Assembly (NCBI RefSeq): GCF_041296385.1
Contig: NC_091023.1
Location: 7,564,924-7,628,923 of the forward strand
Direction of reading: 5' to 3'
DNA length: 64,000 bases
Source of the DNA: Aphelocoma coerulescens
Taxonomy: Eukaryota; Chordata; Aves; Passeriformes; Corvidae
Part shown: piece after piece, positions 25,666-38,444 of the stretch
Layout: each line of letters begins with the position of its first letter
Numbering within the stretch: the first letter of the stretch is position 1
Program-made: the position numbers and the translations under genes
Notes under the pieces: generated by a model
Told to the model about the DNA's origin: nothing
Database searches by the model: none
Seen by the model: the letters and a program-made list of their open reading frames with translations, nothing else

Positions 25666-28600
25666 TGAGAATCTAAATATGCAGCCCTTTTCCAGAAAGA
25701 AATTGAAGCACATGGATAGTTCCTACTGACTTGAAGGAAAACGGAACTCAGGAGAATTCACATACTTAAATACTGTTAATTACCTTGAGGAAATAAGTGA
25801 AAAAGTCTGTGGATGCCTCTGGAAACCAGTGTATTCCTTTTGCTATCTGAGGATAGACATAAAACTTTGACAACAGGCTTTCATACTAAGAAACATTGGT
25901 GCAATAATCATGGTACTGCACAAGGAATTTATTTTTCAGTTGAGTAACTCCTTCAGAATATGTCAACTGCATGTCAATCGTTACAATTTTGACTGCACTC
26001 TAACACTTCTCAGGGTTTCTGATACCACTGATCACAAACAGTTCTGAAAACTCATCACTGACTGGCATAGAATAAAGTAACTCTATTCTGGTAGGAATAA
26101 GACATTTGTCATCTTTCCTTCATCTAAAGAAAAATAAAGTAAACCTCTCATCATCATCTTTTACTGCATCTGTCACTAAAAATTCCACTCCCATTTATTA
26201 ATCTTTTCTAATCAAATTGAAAACAGGGTCTTCGATCATTCAGGGAGAAAATGCACAGAGAAATTTCCAGACATGCAGGACTCCTGCATCTAATGCAACA
26301 GTGAAATTCTGCTACAGTACAGAGAAAAAAACATTACACTCTATTGATTGTAATAATGTCTGGTTTGGCTAGAAGTAAAAATTATATAGATAACTATTTG
26401 TGTAGCTTGAAGAGAAACCAAGAGGAAATGAGGAATCCAGACCAAAAAAAAAGGCAACAAATTCTGTGAGCTGTATCAGCCTACAAGATGTTCTGGCACA
26501 AATGAACATAAAATCTGGATTCTTTCAGAGCCAATTTTTGAGTGACTTAAAACAAACATTATTTAATTATTCATTTTCCCCACTGCAAAAATCCTAACAG
26601 GTACAAATGAGGGACAAAGAAAATGGCAATTCATAAATGATGAGGTCTGCAATGCTGACACCAAACATTTAAAAACTACTTAGTGCAGCAATCAATAATG
26701 GCACAGCTGCTGCAGGACCCATTGAGAAAACGCTACAGAACTTATCAAGTTTCAGTAAGTGCCTGATTACTTCTTATGTATTTGGACATCCTTGTTCATC
26801 TGAATTTAATAACACATGATAGCATAAATAAAGTCCTTTGTAAAATCATTGTAATTAGTTCACATTTTAAAATGTGTCCCCCAAGCCTCCAGAAGGTTTT
26901 TATGTTTCAGAGACAGAGGAAACTTAAAGCAGTAATTTTATTAACTATTTGCCTGTGTGGCAAATCATTCTGCACTTAGAGGTGTCAAACTGCAGACAAG
27001 AGCAGAAGGCATTTTGGTCCTGTTAGCAGCTGCCAACTTTGGAGTTTATAATTGGTTACCATCTGGGATACATTTTTGTTAAAAGCTACAGGTCAGTAAT
27101 TTTACTTTGTGCATTTTAAAGAGATGACTGAGCATGCAAGAGAGGTATAGACAGAAGGGGGCAAACAGAAAACAAAACTACAAAGAAACTAATCAAAACA
27201 GAATGATACAGACTGTGAAAGATAAAATAAAAGCATGGTGAATAACTGATCAAAACATTGGTCACTTGAGATTTGAACTATGGGGATTAATGTGAATAAT
27301 CTTCAAGGGGAAAAAGTGAGCATATCATAAAATATTGCCGCATCTGGCAAAGAAAATTGAATCTACACTGTGTAAATCTGAACAAGAATAAATTGAAAAT
27401 GAAAAGAAATATCCTAAACCAAAGAAATACAAAACAACTGGAACAGAAAAAGAAATTGCAGAAAGAAACAGTGCAAGTGGAGGAAGTAATAATGATAAAT
27501 GGCAAGGTAAAAGACAGAAAACTCCCTGAGGAAATGGCTCAAGGGAGCAAGCTGTTCAGTTGTAAGAAAAGACAAATGTAATCCTGCAGAAGTTTAAAAG
27601 AAAGCTAAGAAGGTGAAGGTGAATAAGTTATTCTGTAGAGCATTTTCCATACCTCTTCTCCATTGTTAATTTAGTCAGAGACAGAAAAAAGTGAATTGCA
27701 TTACATCACATCGTGTTTGGAATGTGATATGATCAGATAGTGTGAAAGCACAAGATGAAGCCATTAAAAACACATAAATCAAGGAAAAATATATATTGCT
27801 TTTGACAATCAGAGCCTGTGGAGCCAAACTCTGGGCACATAATGATGGGGCAACCTTTTGTGATCTTCAGCCATCTGACCCATCCCTTGCTGGGACAAGG
27901 TGTTTCCTTCTCCTAGGCAAGCTGTAAACTGCATTTCCAACAAAAGGCATCTGGTTGATAGCATAGGCCATTATATACAAACAGCTGTGATCACACTCTG
28001 AGGAGCTGGTGAAGATCAAAGCAAGATAAGCCTGTTGCAAGAAACTGAGCTTATTTGGCAAAGAGCTCCCCACGCTTGGGTACAATGCCAGCTGAAGTTA
28101 CAGTCTTCAAATACAGATAACCAATAGGCATGCTGATTTTTTTAAAATTAGTTTTTTTAAAAGGTTACTTTCAAAGATCAAAATCTTTTTTCTTCAGTAC
28201 TTTCTTGAAATTTAGACTATAGTGTCAGCAGAAAATCATGTTAAGAATTGGGTAGCAGAAATAGCAAATTTTTCATTCTCTGCTATCCTGAAGTAACACA
28301 TTACCTGTTTCATTGCTGTCATTTGGCATCCAGCCCTTTCATTTCCTAATGTAATAATTCACAATAGTTTTGTTCTCTTTCAAATGTTTAACTGACATTT
28401 TTATCATCTTGACACATTCAACAGTCTTTAAGCTCACTCTTAAGAGAAGAAACTTTAAGAGAAAAGTCATTTTCTAATTAGCAGAACTAAGTCTTGTCTT
28501 GAATATACACCAAACACTAAATGGAGAATATGAGCTAAGGTGTAGTGGCCAGAACCTCATGACTGGGGAAAACGGAACAAACTACTACTATTACTTAGCT

Positions 28601-30885
28601 AATTTAGACTTTTCTGCTTTCAAAATAAAAACGCTTAAAAATATGAGGTAGAGCTTGTATTGTTTGGTAACTGTGAAAAGAGATGTCTAACCTTTTGAAG
28701 CTGATTTGTTGGTCAGTTTCCACAAATCACTCCAAAGCTTAACATCCAAAAAAAGAAAATAAAAAATCTTTGTTTGATTTACAGTGGCTTAATAATTTTA
28801 CCAAGTGATCCTTAGCTCTAGAATAATTAGAAATGTTGAATACTTATCCTCTGTTTAACTGCTTCAGACCTTGATATTTTACAGAACTCTATCAGATCAT
28901 GATACAAATGCTTATGTTTGAGCTTCATGATCCTTATTCTATCAGATAAGCCAATGCCATGATCATCAACACCAAACATTTCACAAAGAGAAGCACCTTG
29001 TCTAATTTACACAAGCCCTGCTGATGTGCAATTACATTACAATAACTTGTCTATGTCTCTTATTATTTACTAAAATACAAAATTGACCTTGGTCTGGGGG
29101 GTGTTAACACCTTAAGATGTGCCTTCTGTCTTAAATTATGTTAAGATAAATTAGCAATAGAAATATCCACTTTTTTTTTTTAAATCCTATCACTATTGAT
29201 GTCCAGTTGTGATTCTCTTTTCCTAAAAGAATGAGTTAATAGAGGGCTCTCACTGAAGTGTTTCCAGCAGTTAAGGTATGAGCACATGGTGAGGTATGAA
29301 TATACCTATAGGTTTTGTAGAATTTTTGGTGTTGAAAGGGTTTATATCTATAACATTCCCATTCAGTAAACATAGAACAAATGAGAAGACATCATTTGGT
29401 AGTATCTAAATATAAATATGTATTAAATGGTACACTATCACTGCTTTATTAAACAAAGCCTAAGATAAATATGTATGTACCTCTGATGGTGGTTTTGGTA
29501 AGTCACATTTAACTACTCTGAATGACAGAGAGAGTGAAGATGGTAGAAACAGCTCAAAGTGCATTGTTTTCTTTTCCAAGTTTTGTTCTATGCTGTCCTA
29601 TTTCATTTCATTTCATATTAATATTTTTGACAATGCTGCATCAAGTTTCCTCTTGGAATTGAGCTGATAGTGGCAGCTATGATTAAGGGTAACTTAGAGT
29701 TTCTGGAGGTCAAATCCAGGGCTGCTCTGACTTGAACACACAATTATTCCAGTGTTCCATGATCTGGAGGAACAAACAAGGGAGTACTTGAGGAGGAAGT
29801 GCAGCAGACATTTTAGCCCTTTCCTATTAGTGAATTTGTGCTTCACACAGGTACTAGATAGGCCAGGAGACTCATCTAAATTCCTGATATCTGACTGCTG
29901 GGGATTTTACTGTGTCTCTATTGACCTATAAAATTCCTAGTTTCCATTTCTGAGAACACTTGAATGTCTAAGAGATTGCTGGACTTTTTATTAGGAAAAA
30001 AGAGATAATTTGATTTTTCAGAAATCTAGAAAATTTAAATGTGTGGAACTTTTGATGTTACGTTTTTCCTGAGGTATGGAATAAATTTTCTTTTTTGTGC
30101 CTTTCAATTAATGCTAATGAACATCACTTTCAAGCTGAGCAACACTCAGTGCTAATTATCTTGTGCAGTGAAGGATCATGGAAGGGCGATACTTCATGGA
30201 GCTTTTGCAGTCTCAAGAATTTACCTCTCCTTTTCTATCTGTGTAGTCAAGAAAATATTCCCATGGCAAAACAATATGAGGGAAACTTCCATACACTTGT
30301 AGCCTCTTCCTGGCCATTCAGCAGGCTCTTGCTGAAAAGAGCCAGCCCCACATGAGCAGGTCAAAGAGGAAGAGCCTGTGTACAATCAGTGTTTCATGGC
30401 CTTCCCAAAGCCCAGCTGTGCAAAAGGAGATCACATTGGTTTGGTGTTGATACATGATTTATGACAGACTCAAGATTAGCCATGTTGGGTCTCAGCACTT
30501 TACAAATGTTTATGACCTCCCACAGCATGGAGGATATTGCACATTGCATAGCAAACACAGCCTTTTAGAAGAACAGATCAATATACAAATGCAATGGCAA
30601 TAAAAATGATAAACCCATTTCAGACAGTCAGTCTGATACACAACTAATGAAAAATAGTTCCAAACATAAAATCTAGTGAAGTTACACTGGCTTGGCCCTG
30701 CTATAATGGAGATGACCATACAGCCTGCTCTGCATCCAAGGTAGTCCTAAAGCTGGAAGCACAAGCTAAACACAGATCTAACCCTGAGCTGATCACATCA
30801 AGTCAGAGATGCGCATCAGTGAAGGCACAGAGCAAAGCTGACAATAAAACATAAGTGAGGTTGAAAAGGTATGGATGGACAAATC

Positions 30886-30901
30886 ATGCAAATATGCAAA
30901 T
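30886..30901 (+). promoter_or_regulatory. Two directly abutting octamer motifs (POU-type site)
   Basis: The sequence is ATGCAAAT followed at once by ATGCAAAT. This is the consensus bound by POU-family factors such as Oct proteins, and adjacent octamers can be bound cooperatively. About two single octamers are expected by chance in 64 kb on both strands. Others occur at 23152-23159, 43574-43581 and near 57603. The exact tandem is the unusual part. A plain 8-bp tandem duplication in AT-rich DNA is the alternative. Confidence 0.35.
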
Positions 30902-33900
30902 TTAAGGTCCAACAAGGATCTTTTGTAAGTCAAGTGAAGTCTTAAAATGCAAAAAGGCTTGAACCAGAAGCCGTTATAAAAAGTTTCAGAATAGCACGAA
31001 CATACTTCAACTTTTGATGCAAGTGATAACTCCAGCAGTGGCATTTTGTATGAATTGAAATATTTTCACCAATTTCTCTGGCACTTCAAATAGGAGAAAA
31101 CTGCAGTATTAAAGTGCAAAAGTAATAAAACTATAAATCTCAATATATCTTAAAGTTACAGAGGCAGTCCCTCAGCAATTAAGAATAAGTTTTAAAGGGC
31201 TCTCAATTATGTAAAGAAAGTTACTGCACATTTTATTAGGAAGATGGTGGATATTTATCAAAGACAATATCACAAAGAATTCATAAGAAGTAGGAAAAGG
31301 GTCATAAATTGGAATGGCTAAAATATTTTAAAAATAAAAATATTTTTCTTTAACTTAATTTGGTGAATTTAGGTTCGAAGTCTGGAATTTTGCTCATTAG
31401 ATAACAATGAGGGTAAATGCTAAACAATGTTTGTTATTACAGAGAAGAAAATAAATTACAGAGGAGGAAATAACACAGTTAACTGTGTCATTGAATGAAG
31501 ATCTGCAAATTGGCACAGTTCCTGAGACAGGCACTGATCTTTGGGTCCTGTCCTAATATTGCTCACTATTCTTGATGTGGTGAAGGCAGAACACGATATA
31601 AAATGGATGTGGGCCTGCAGCAGCACTTTTCAGTCTGGCAACAATTCTCTTAATCGTTATTACCAGCACTGATAAACCCTGATATCAAATGTATTCCCTC
31701 CCACACCTGTGCAGGGATGTAAAAGACAGCTTCACCACTTTTCCCATCTATCTTCTCTTCCCATTAAAAAGGGTAACACAAAAAAACCTTTGGAACTGGC
31801 CATTACTTTCACAAATATTCTTGCATCTCAAAGTGATTCAAAAAGTTTCTCATGATACTAATTTTAAGTCACTCATTGCTTTAAAATTGTCCACTCACAG
31901 AATTCTGTAACTGTCCTGCCTGTGTAACTTAACACACATAAGAAGAAATTACACCTCTTTAAAAGACCATATTGTTCTGGAATCATTTTTCTATTATTGA
32001 CATATACATATCTAAGTTAACTTTCTATGAACACAGCATTGACTAAGTAAATTTTAATTCAAAACAAAAAATAAACAATCATTGAAACACTAAATGTGAT
32101 ACTAATTCTCATTCATTCAAGTGTGTCATTCTAGTCTGAATGTCCCAATTCTTCTTATCATTGATTAACATGTACTAACATATGAAAAATATCATACAAA
32201 GGAAGAGTAGAAACAAGGCACCCAGTAAGGCTAAAAGCATACAGATGGACTGTGGTTCCTGTGGGCACTCTATCCCACCTTCTGTCTCTCACTTCAGGAT
32301 GTGCATCATTTTAGAAAGAAGGTAATTAAATTTTCAAATCTAAAATTCCAAAATTTAAAGGCCTAAAGAAGAAAAGACATTCCAAAGGGGAGAAAAAATT
32401 TCACCACAGAAGGTTGTGTCCAGCTGATGACTCAGCTCTTGAGTAACTGATGATAACACATAGCATGAAAAAACTACCTGCACATGGTACCACCTGACAG
32501 CTGGAACACCTCTAGGAAGAAAATATTCATAAATACTGACTCATTATCTGGTTGAGATGATTATCTAAAGGAACCAATATAAAAGATAGTAATTAATTTC
32601 ATTTTTTCCTCTTATAGATTAAAACCCTCAAAATTTAGCCTACCGTCATGGTGAACTACATTAGACCTGTTAGAATCTTTCTGGAGGTCAACAGTCTAGG
32701 AATCTATAATTAGCACAAACTGAAGCAGTCATGACTTTGGGTAAAAATCATCACCCCAAAAAGTGTTTCTTTCAAAATTTCTGCGGGAGAACTTGTGTGA
32801 ATGAAGCATGGCTTCAGACAGAAAGAGGAATGCCTAAATGAGAGTTATTACTGGTGTGCAAAAAACCGAATTCTTGTTGGATGTCAGATGGAATTGCTGA
32901 TCACTTCCACTTTTTTCAGGTACAGAGCTGGCAGGGGAAGGATGGCTACATCCAAAAGTAGGAGAGAGCTTTCTGAGGAAGGTAATAGGTAACTTTACCC
33001 AGAGAGCCTTGTAACTAAGGATCAGCCTGCAGGAGGACTGACTCAGAACTTCCTCTCCACTCTGTCCCAAAGCAGCACCATCACTGCCAGCTGGTGCCCG
33101 GCTGCACCGCCAGGCACTGCCACTGCCATGGCTCCACTGGACCAGAATTGGGCAATCTGTCATAAAGTCTGGAAGAACTTGTCAGAAAGGTTAACATAAG
33201 CATCCAATTTTTCAACTTCAGAAGAGGTTTTAAAGTTGAAGAAAAGGTGACCAGACTTACCATTTTTTCCCTTTAAAATGGAGAATTATGGGACCTGGAT
33301 GGCAGGGGTGCTGCATTGGTCATTGACAGGTGATGGATGGTGCCTACTTATTAGAGCAGGTTTAAGGCTGGCTGTAGAGTTTATTGAATACCAGTCATGA
33401 AAATAAATTATTCAATGAACTGTAGAAAAATTCATCAATCATTTATATGATTAATATTTTTGCAGATATTTTCCAGCTGTACTGGATATGGTGTCATTCA
33501 TCTGTAGGTCAGCAGTATGAATCCAAACCAGGCTGCCTGTGTCAGAAAATGGTTATGCTGGATAACCCTGGGAAAATATTTAAGCACAATCCTGAATAAA
33601 ACATGAGTGGTAAAAAACTTGAATACTGGGAAATTCTAACCAGTTCTTATGACTGCCTTTTGATAAATGTCTGTTTTACCCAAAATCATTGTCAATTAAT
33701 TAAATCCTGATAACGAAATATGTTTATGGGGAAACTAACCAAATATTTTTAGTACATTAATTTCAAAATGCTTTCAAGGTCTGAAGCATTTCCAAAATTC
33801 TTTCAGAAATTTGTACAAATACTTTAATTTTAAAATATTGGGCAAGGTTTATTCTTTATAGGTACCTTACAAGTTTGCTATTTGAGTATTCAAAATCAGT

Positions 33901-36900
33901 GGTACTTGAAAAACACCACTTTTATACCATAGGAAAAAAATTACTGTATTAAGATCTGGTTTACATTTGAATTATGGTATTAACTGAAAATAGCCAGGAA
34001 AAAAAGTCCTATCTATCAATCAGAGAGCCAAAGGCATTCCACAGTCCTGACTGAAGCATGTATGCAAGTCTGAGTGCATGTAAGTCACACTGAAGTTCAT
34101 GGAACTTTCATATTTAAGTGCTTTCCTGAAGTCACAGAAAGAAATATCTACACAATATTACCTTGTCATTCAAATTCTTTACTTAGGACTGGAAGCCCAA
34201 GATAACCAAATCATCTAAAAGTTTCACTAATTTTTATTTTAGACCCAAATCCTTGTTAATTTCTGAACTTTCATTCAAATGGTCTCCTAAACTGCAGATT
34301 TCTTCAAATCTATGTATTTGTGTATACGTAAACAATACAGGTGTAACTACAAATGTTTGTATATGTGTACTTACATGAGGAGTCTCAGGTGCCCACACAA
34401 ACCTAGATGTTTTTACTGTGGCCAGTACCCAGTGACACATAAACTGAGAATTTCTGTAATTATATCACCCATTGAAAGGCATTTAACAGGCTGTGCACTG
34501 ACTGTTCTCTTACTTTTTAAATCATGTGAAAAACATGGATGCTTTTCCTTCCTATATTCAAGGTGGATGGCCAAGTTTGTAGAGTATGCTTTGCAAGTGC
34601 AACACATCCAGCCACATCAACCTTTCTGTACACATGGTGCTCAGGTACATGCTGATTTCTCTAGCAGAAATTAGAGAATCCTGGATTAGGGAACCCTCCT
34701 GGGCTCCTCCTGTGAGGATACAGTTCTGTAGGGCCCTTGTTCTGGCACCAGAACTTCTCCATCCTCTAACTACTGGCCTGGGGAGTCCTGTTCATGTCTG
34801 TTCACTCTCAGGCAGTGATTCTTGGACTGCTTCATGCAAGGTGAAATAGGCATGATGGCTGGGAATAGACTGGCTCTCTCCTTCACACATCATTGGTGTT
34901 TTAAGCATCAAGCTACTGATGATTATCTTAACTGCAAGTAGGTGGCAAGTTGAAAGTGAGAGGATCAATCTGTAGCCAAAAGGGTTGGGCACTATCCACA
35001 GCAATGAACCTCACTGCAGACCAAATCCTCTCCTGCTTCATACAGCCCCACTGCAGGGTATTAATTACCTGGTTTGGGATGCCAACCCCTGCACCTAGAA
35101 ACAGCTTAGGTGTCCACATGCACTTGATATGCATTTTATAGCAGAGCTTTATTTTAAAGCAAATACCAGGCAAAAAACCTGGGCTTTTTTTCCCTCCTCT
35201 TCTGCTTCCTTGTCTCTCAATCCCCATAGCAGACTGCTCATGCAAAGCCTCAGAACTGCTGCTCACTTTATTCAGAATAGTCCCTGAATTGTGACTCACC
35301 ATACCTTCAATAGTATTTTTTTTCAGCTGCTTACACTCCAGGTTAGTTCGTAGCACCATCTGTGCTCCCAACTAAATGCCACCAGCCTTCTCCAGCAGCT
35401 GTGCAAGATCCACCTCCAAGTGTCAAATAAATCCTAGGCAGTCCGTGAATTCCCCAAACACTCAGAACCAAACGGTGCCCTTGTGACACCTCAAGCCTGA
35501 ACATTTCCTTTCTCACATTTGTGTGGGGCTTGGCTAGTTAGGTATGAACATTGACATGCATGCAGGAGAATGCCATTCTCAGGATAAGCCAAATAATTCA
35601 CCCAGCATTCCCACCAACTTCAGAACTGCAAGGAAAATCAGACTTAGGGTCCCATATGCAGAATGAAATAAATGAATTTAATAAGTCCTTCTGTAAGGCA
35701 CTTACATCATGAGGTGAGACAGAATTTAGTCATAGACAACTGTAAAATGTTGATACCACAAATACGAAACCTAACAAATTAGATTACAACATTTACTTTT
35801 ATATGAATAAGACCTTTTATTTAATTGTCTCTTCAGTTCATGAGAAACACCATGCAGGTTTAAAAGTGAGGATGAGATTGTGAGAATGTATTTATCATAT
35901 AGACTTATGAGTCAGAATCCAGAATGTTCTAGTTCTTAGATCAGTGCTTACTCCAATAGGTAACAATGAGAAAAATCCTGGTTCTTTTCAAAAAGTTAAC
36001 AGTTTTTACTACTGATTTTCATTCAGCCAGAACTTCACCTTTACCTCTTAGAACTGAGATTTTCCAGTTTTACCTCTAAAAGGGATCTCCGCCTTTGTAA
36101 AGACAAAGTCCCCTGTGCCATGCTTTTATAAAAATTCACTCTTACTTCTTGGTCAGTGCCTTCTCCCAGAAAAATCTCAAAGTATTAATGGTAACTTGCC
36201 TTGAAAACAATTCGTTTTCCCTCTCCCTTTCCATAGCTTCTGAGTTCAACGAATTCTGTCCCTCTTTGTTTGCACTTACTTTACATAGTTCATTTATGTA
36301 AAAAATGATTTCTCTTCTCTCATAATCTTCTAAATGCAGATGAGCTCTCTAACTGTGGGCACTCTTACTGTGTATGAAATTTACATTTCATATGTAAATG
36401 TTTGCTCATCCTCCCTTTCAAACAAGTTCAGTTTAGATATTCCCAAATGATTGCTTTTGAAAGAACTACCTCCAGGTATTTTCCTTCTTACACCACCATC
36501 AACTGCAGTTTTCACAGTTTTAAGTAAACAAGGGGAATTAACATCTGTACTGAATTTCTCATTTGGATCATGATTATAATTGTGCTAGAAGTTTAACATT
36601 GTCTCAGTTGGCTAAAAGATGTTGTAAAGAAAATTATGTTACTTTATGGGTCTTGATTAAGCCTTTTTACTTATTCTAAATGGCTCTTCACCTATCAAGG
36701 TTTAAAGGAATTTATATTTAAAAAAAAAAAGTTAGAAGAAAGAAAAGAAAGTCATTACATTTCATCTTTTGCTTGTTAGCGTTATTTCAAATGTTTTCCA
36801 GGCCTGCTTTTGAGGGCACTTGGCACAAATTGGATCAGTACTGCACCATCACAGGGAACAGTGTGGCAGAGGGAAGGACAGTCTGAGTTACCTTTAATTT

Positions 36901-37884
36901 CACTGAGATGTGTTCCTCCACCTAAGCCCTCCCCCTGCTGCTGTGCCCTGTATTGTTGCAGGATTCTCAATAGATGAATAATTTCTATAAAGACTTTTTT
37001 TTTACCAGTCCCTTTCTCAGAAAAGCTGAGAATTTCCACAACAAATAGAAGAGCATTTCAGGACAAACAGAGTAGCTTCAGGGAACAGAAGAGGATGACA
37101 GAATATATTGCTATTTAAAGAATGATCATCAAATACCACAGGGGACCATATAAAATCCCAGAAAAGTGGCTGCATTCCCAAGTGAGCCAAGCTGTGAGAG
37201 GACATACAGTTCCTCTTCACAGTGAACACTGCAGAAAAGACCAAAACCCTTTCAATTCATAACAGGTAAGTTTTAATACATGACTCATGAAAATATTCAC
37301 TTTCTAAGCAGTGAAAACTGAAAGCATGCAGAGAAGAGAGAACTCTGAATAGGGAGATTTATCATTTCAGGGCTAAAAATGGAAAGGAAAGGTGTCTAGA
37401 GGAGTATGTGCTTTAATTAGTATAACTCTCTATTACTAGGCTTCTCCCAGTACCAGAATACAGCCTTTAAAAATGGAGAGAAGAGAAAAAACATACTGAG
37501 AGGAGAAAAATCTCCATCACTGGGGAAAGGGACAGCTTTTAGAAGTGCCATTAGTGATGTCAGATTGTCTTTGCTCAATCCACTCCTGCAAATTATTCCT
37601 CAGCAGCCTGAGCAAGACTTTTACAAACTGGCTTATTTTGGTGCATAAGGGCATAAATAAATACTATGAAATTGCCACATAAACACTTTCTAAAGATAGG
37701 CATCTTATGAAAGAGCTCTTCTGAAGTCAGAATACATGAATAAAATCTTTTCACATGCAATAAATACTGTCTTCCTGCTGAAAAATCCCCTCCAGGTCAA
37801 TTTGAGAATTATTTAATCAATGTTATCCGAATAAATAATGCAGGAATAAACCTATTGAAAAATTAAACTTTCTGCACACCAGTT

Positions 37885-37942
37885 AAAGTATAAACTAATT
37901 ACTGTGACAAACTAAAGTATAAACTAAATAGTGACATAACAA
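37885..37942. repeat. Imperfect tandem duplication, about 29-bp unit
   Basis: AAAGTATAAACTAA occurs at 37885-37898 and again at 37914-37927. Each is followed by a GTGACA-containing segment with a small indel difference. It is a two-copy degenerate minisatellite. Confidence 0.7.
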
Positions 37943-38381
37943 TTATTTGTGATTAGTTTGGTTAAAAGAATAAACTTGCTAAATGAATGTGTGATTTGCA
38001 CCAAATCAACTATGACTTACTAAAGTAATAGGTTTGCCCTTCCAGCATCACATATACTGAATAGTACTAATACTGAAGAGTGTTCAACCTATCATATTTT
38101 CCCACACTGTTCATGAACTTGCTAATCAGAAGCAATTGATAATATGAAATATTTAATTGTGTAACGTTTTATTAATCTCTGTTCATGAAATGTTAATAGC
38201 AAAGTTTGGCTAATATAATATGGAGCTCTTGGTAAATGTAGGACTTTGTTTCTTGATGCATTTTGCTGCTGCATATTTTGTGATGGTCATGGAGTAACAG
38301 AACCAAAAAGACAACACCATGAGGATTAAATGCACTATTACTAGCACCAGAAAAATAAAATGCAGACTACATTCTGAAAAA

Positions 38382-38444
38382 CAGTTAAAGGAATATAATA
38401 AGTTAAAGGAATACAGTTAAAGGAAACAGTTAAAGGAATATAAT
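38382..38444. repeat. Short tandem repeat built on AGTTAAAGGAA, four copies
   Basis: The core AGTTAAAGGA appears four times, starting near 38383, 38401, 38415 and 38428. Two copies are followed by ATATAAT and two have shorter spacers. Unit length varies from about 13 to 19 bp. This looks like repeated slippage or unequal exchange and may be polymorphic. Confidence 0.85.

Noticed and set aside
31365..31385. GGTTCGAAGTC, like a tRNA T-arm or B box
   Set aside because: No A box, acceptor stem or cloverleaf can be built around it.
34928..35371. 147-codon minus-strand frame
   Set aside because: The length is within chance for this DNA. There is no domain likeness, and shorter frames overlap it on both strands.
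36374..36400. Overlapping small inverted repeats (TATGAAAT/ATTTCATA, TTTACAT/ATGTAAA)
   Set aside because: AT-only stems of 7-8 bp are expected often in DNA of this composition.
37215..37245. CACAGTGAAC word resembling the start of miR-128
   Set aside because: The match stops after about 10 bases and no precursor hairpin surrounds it.
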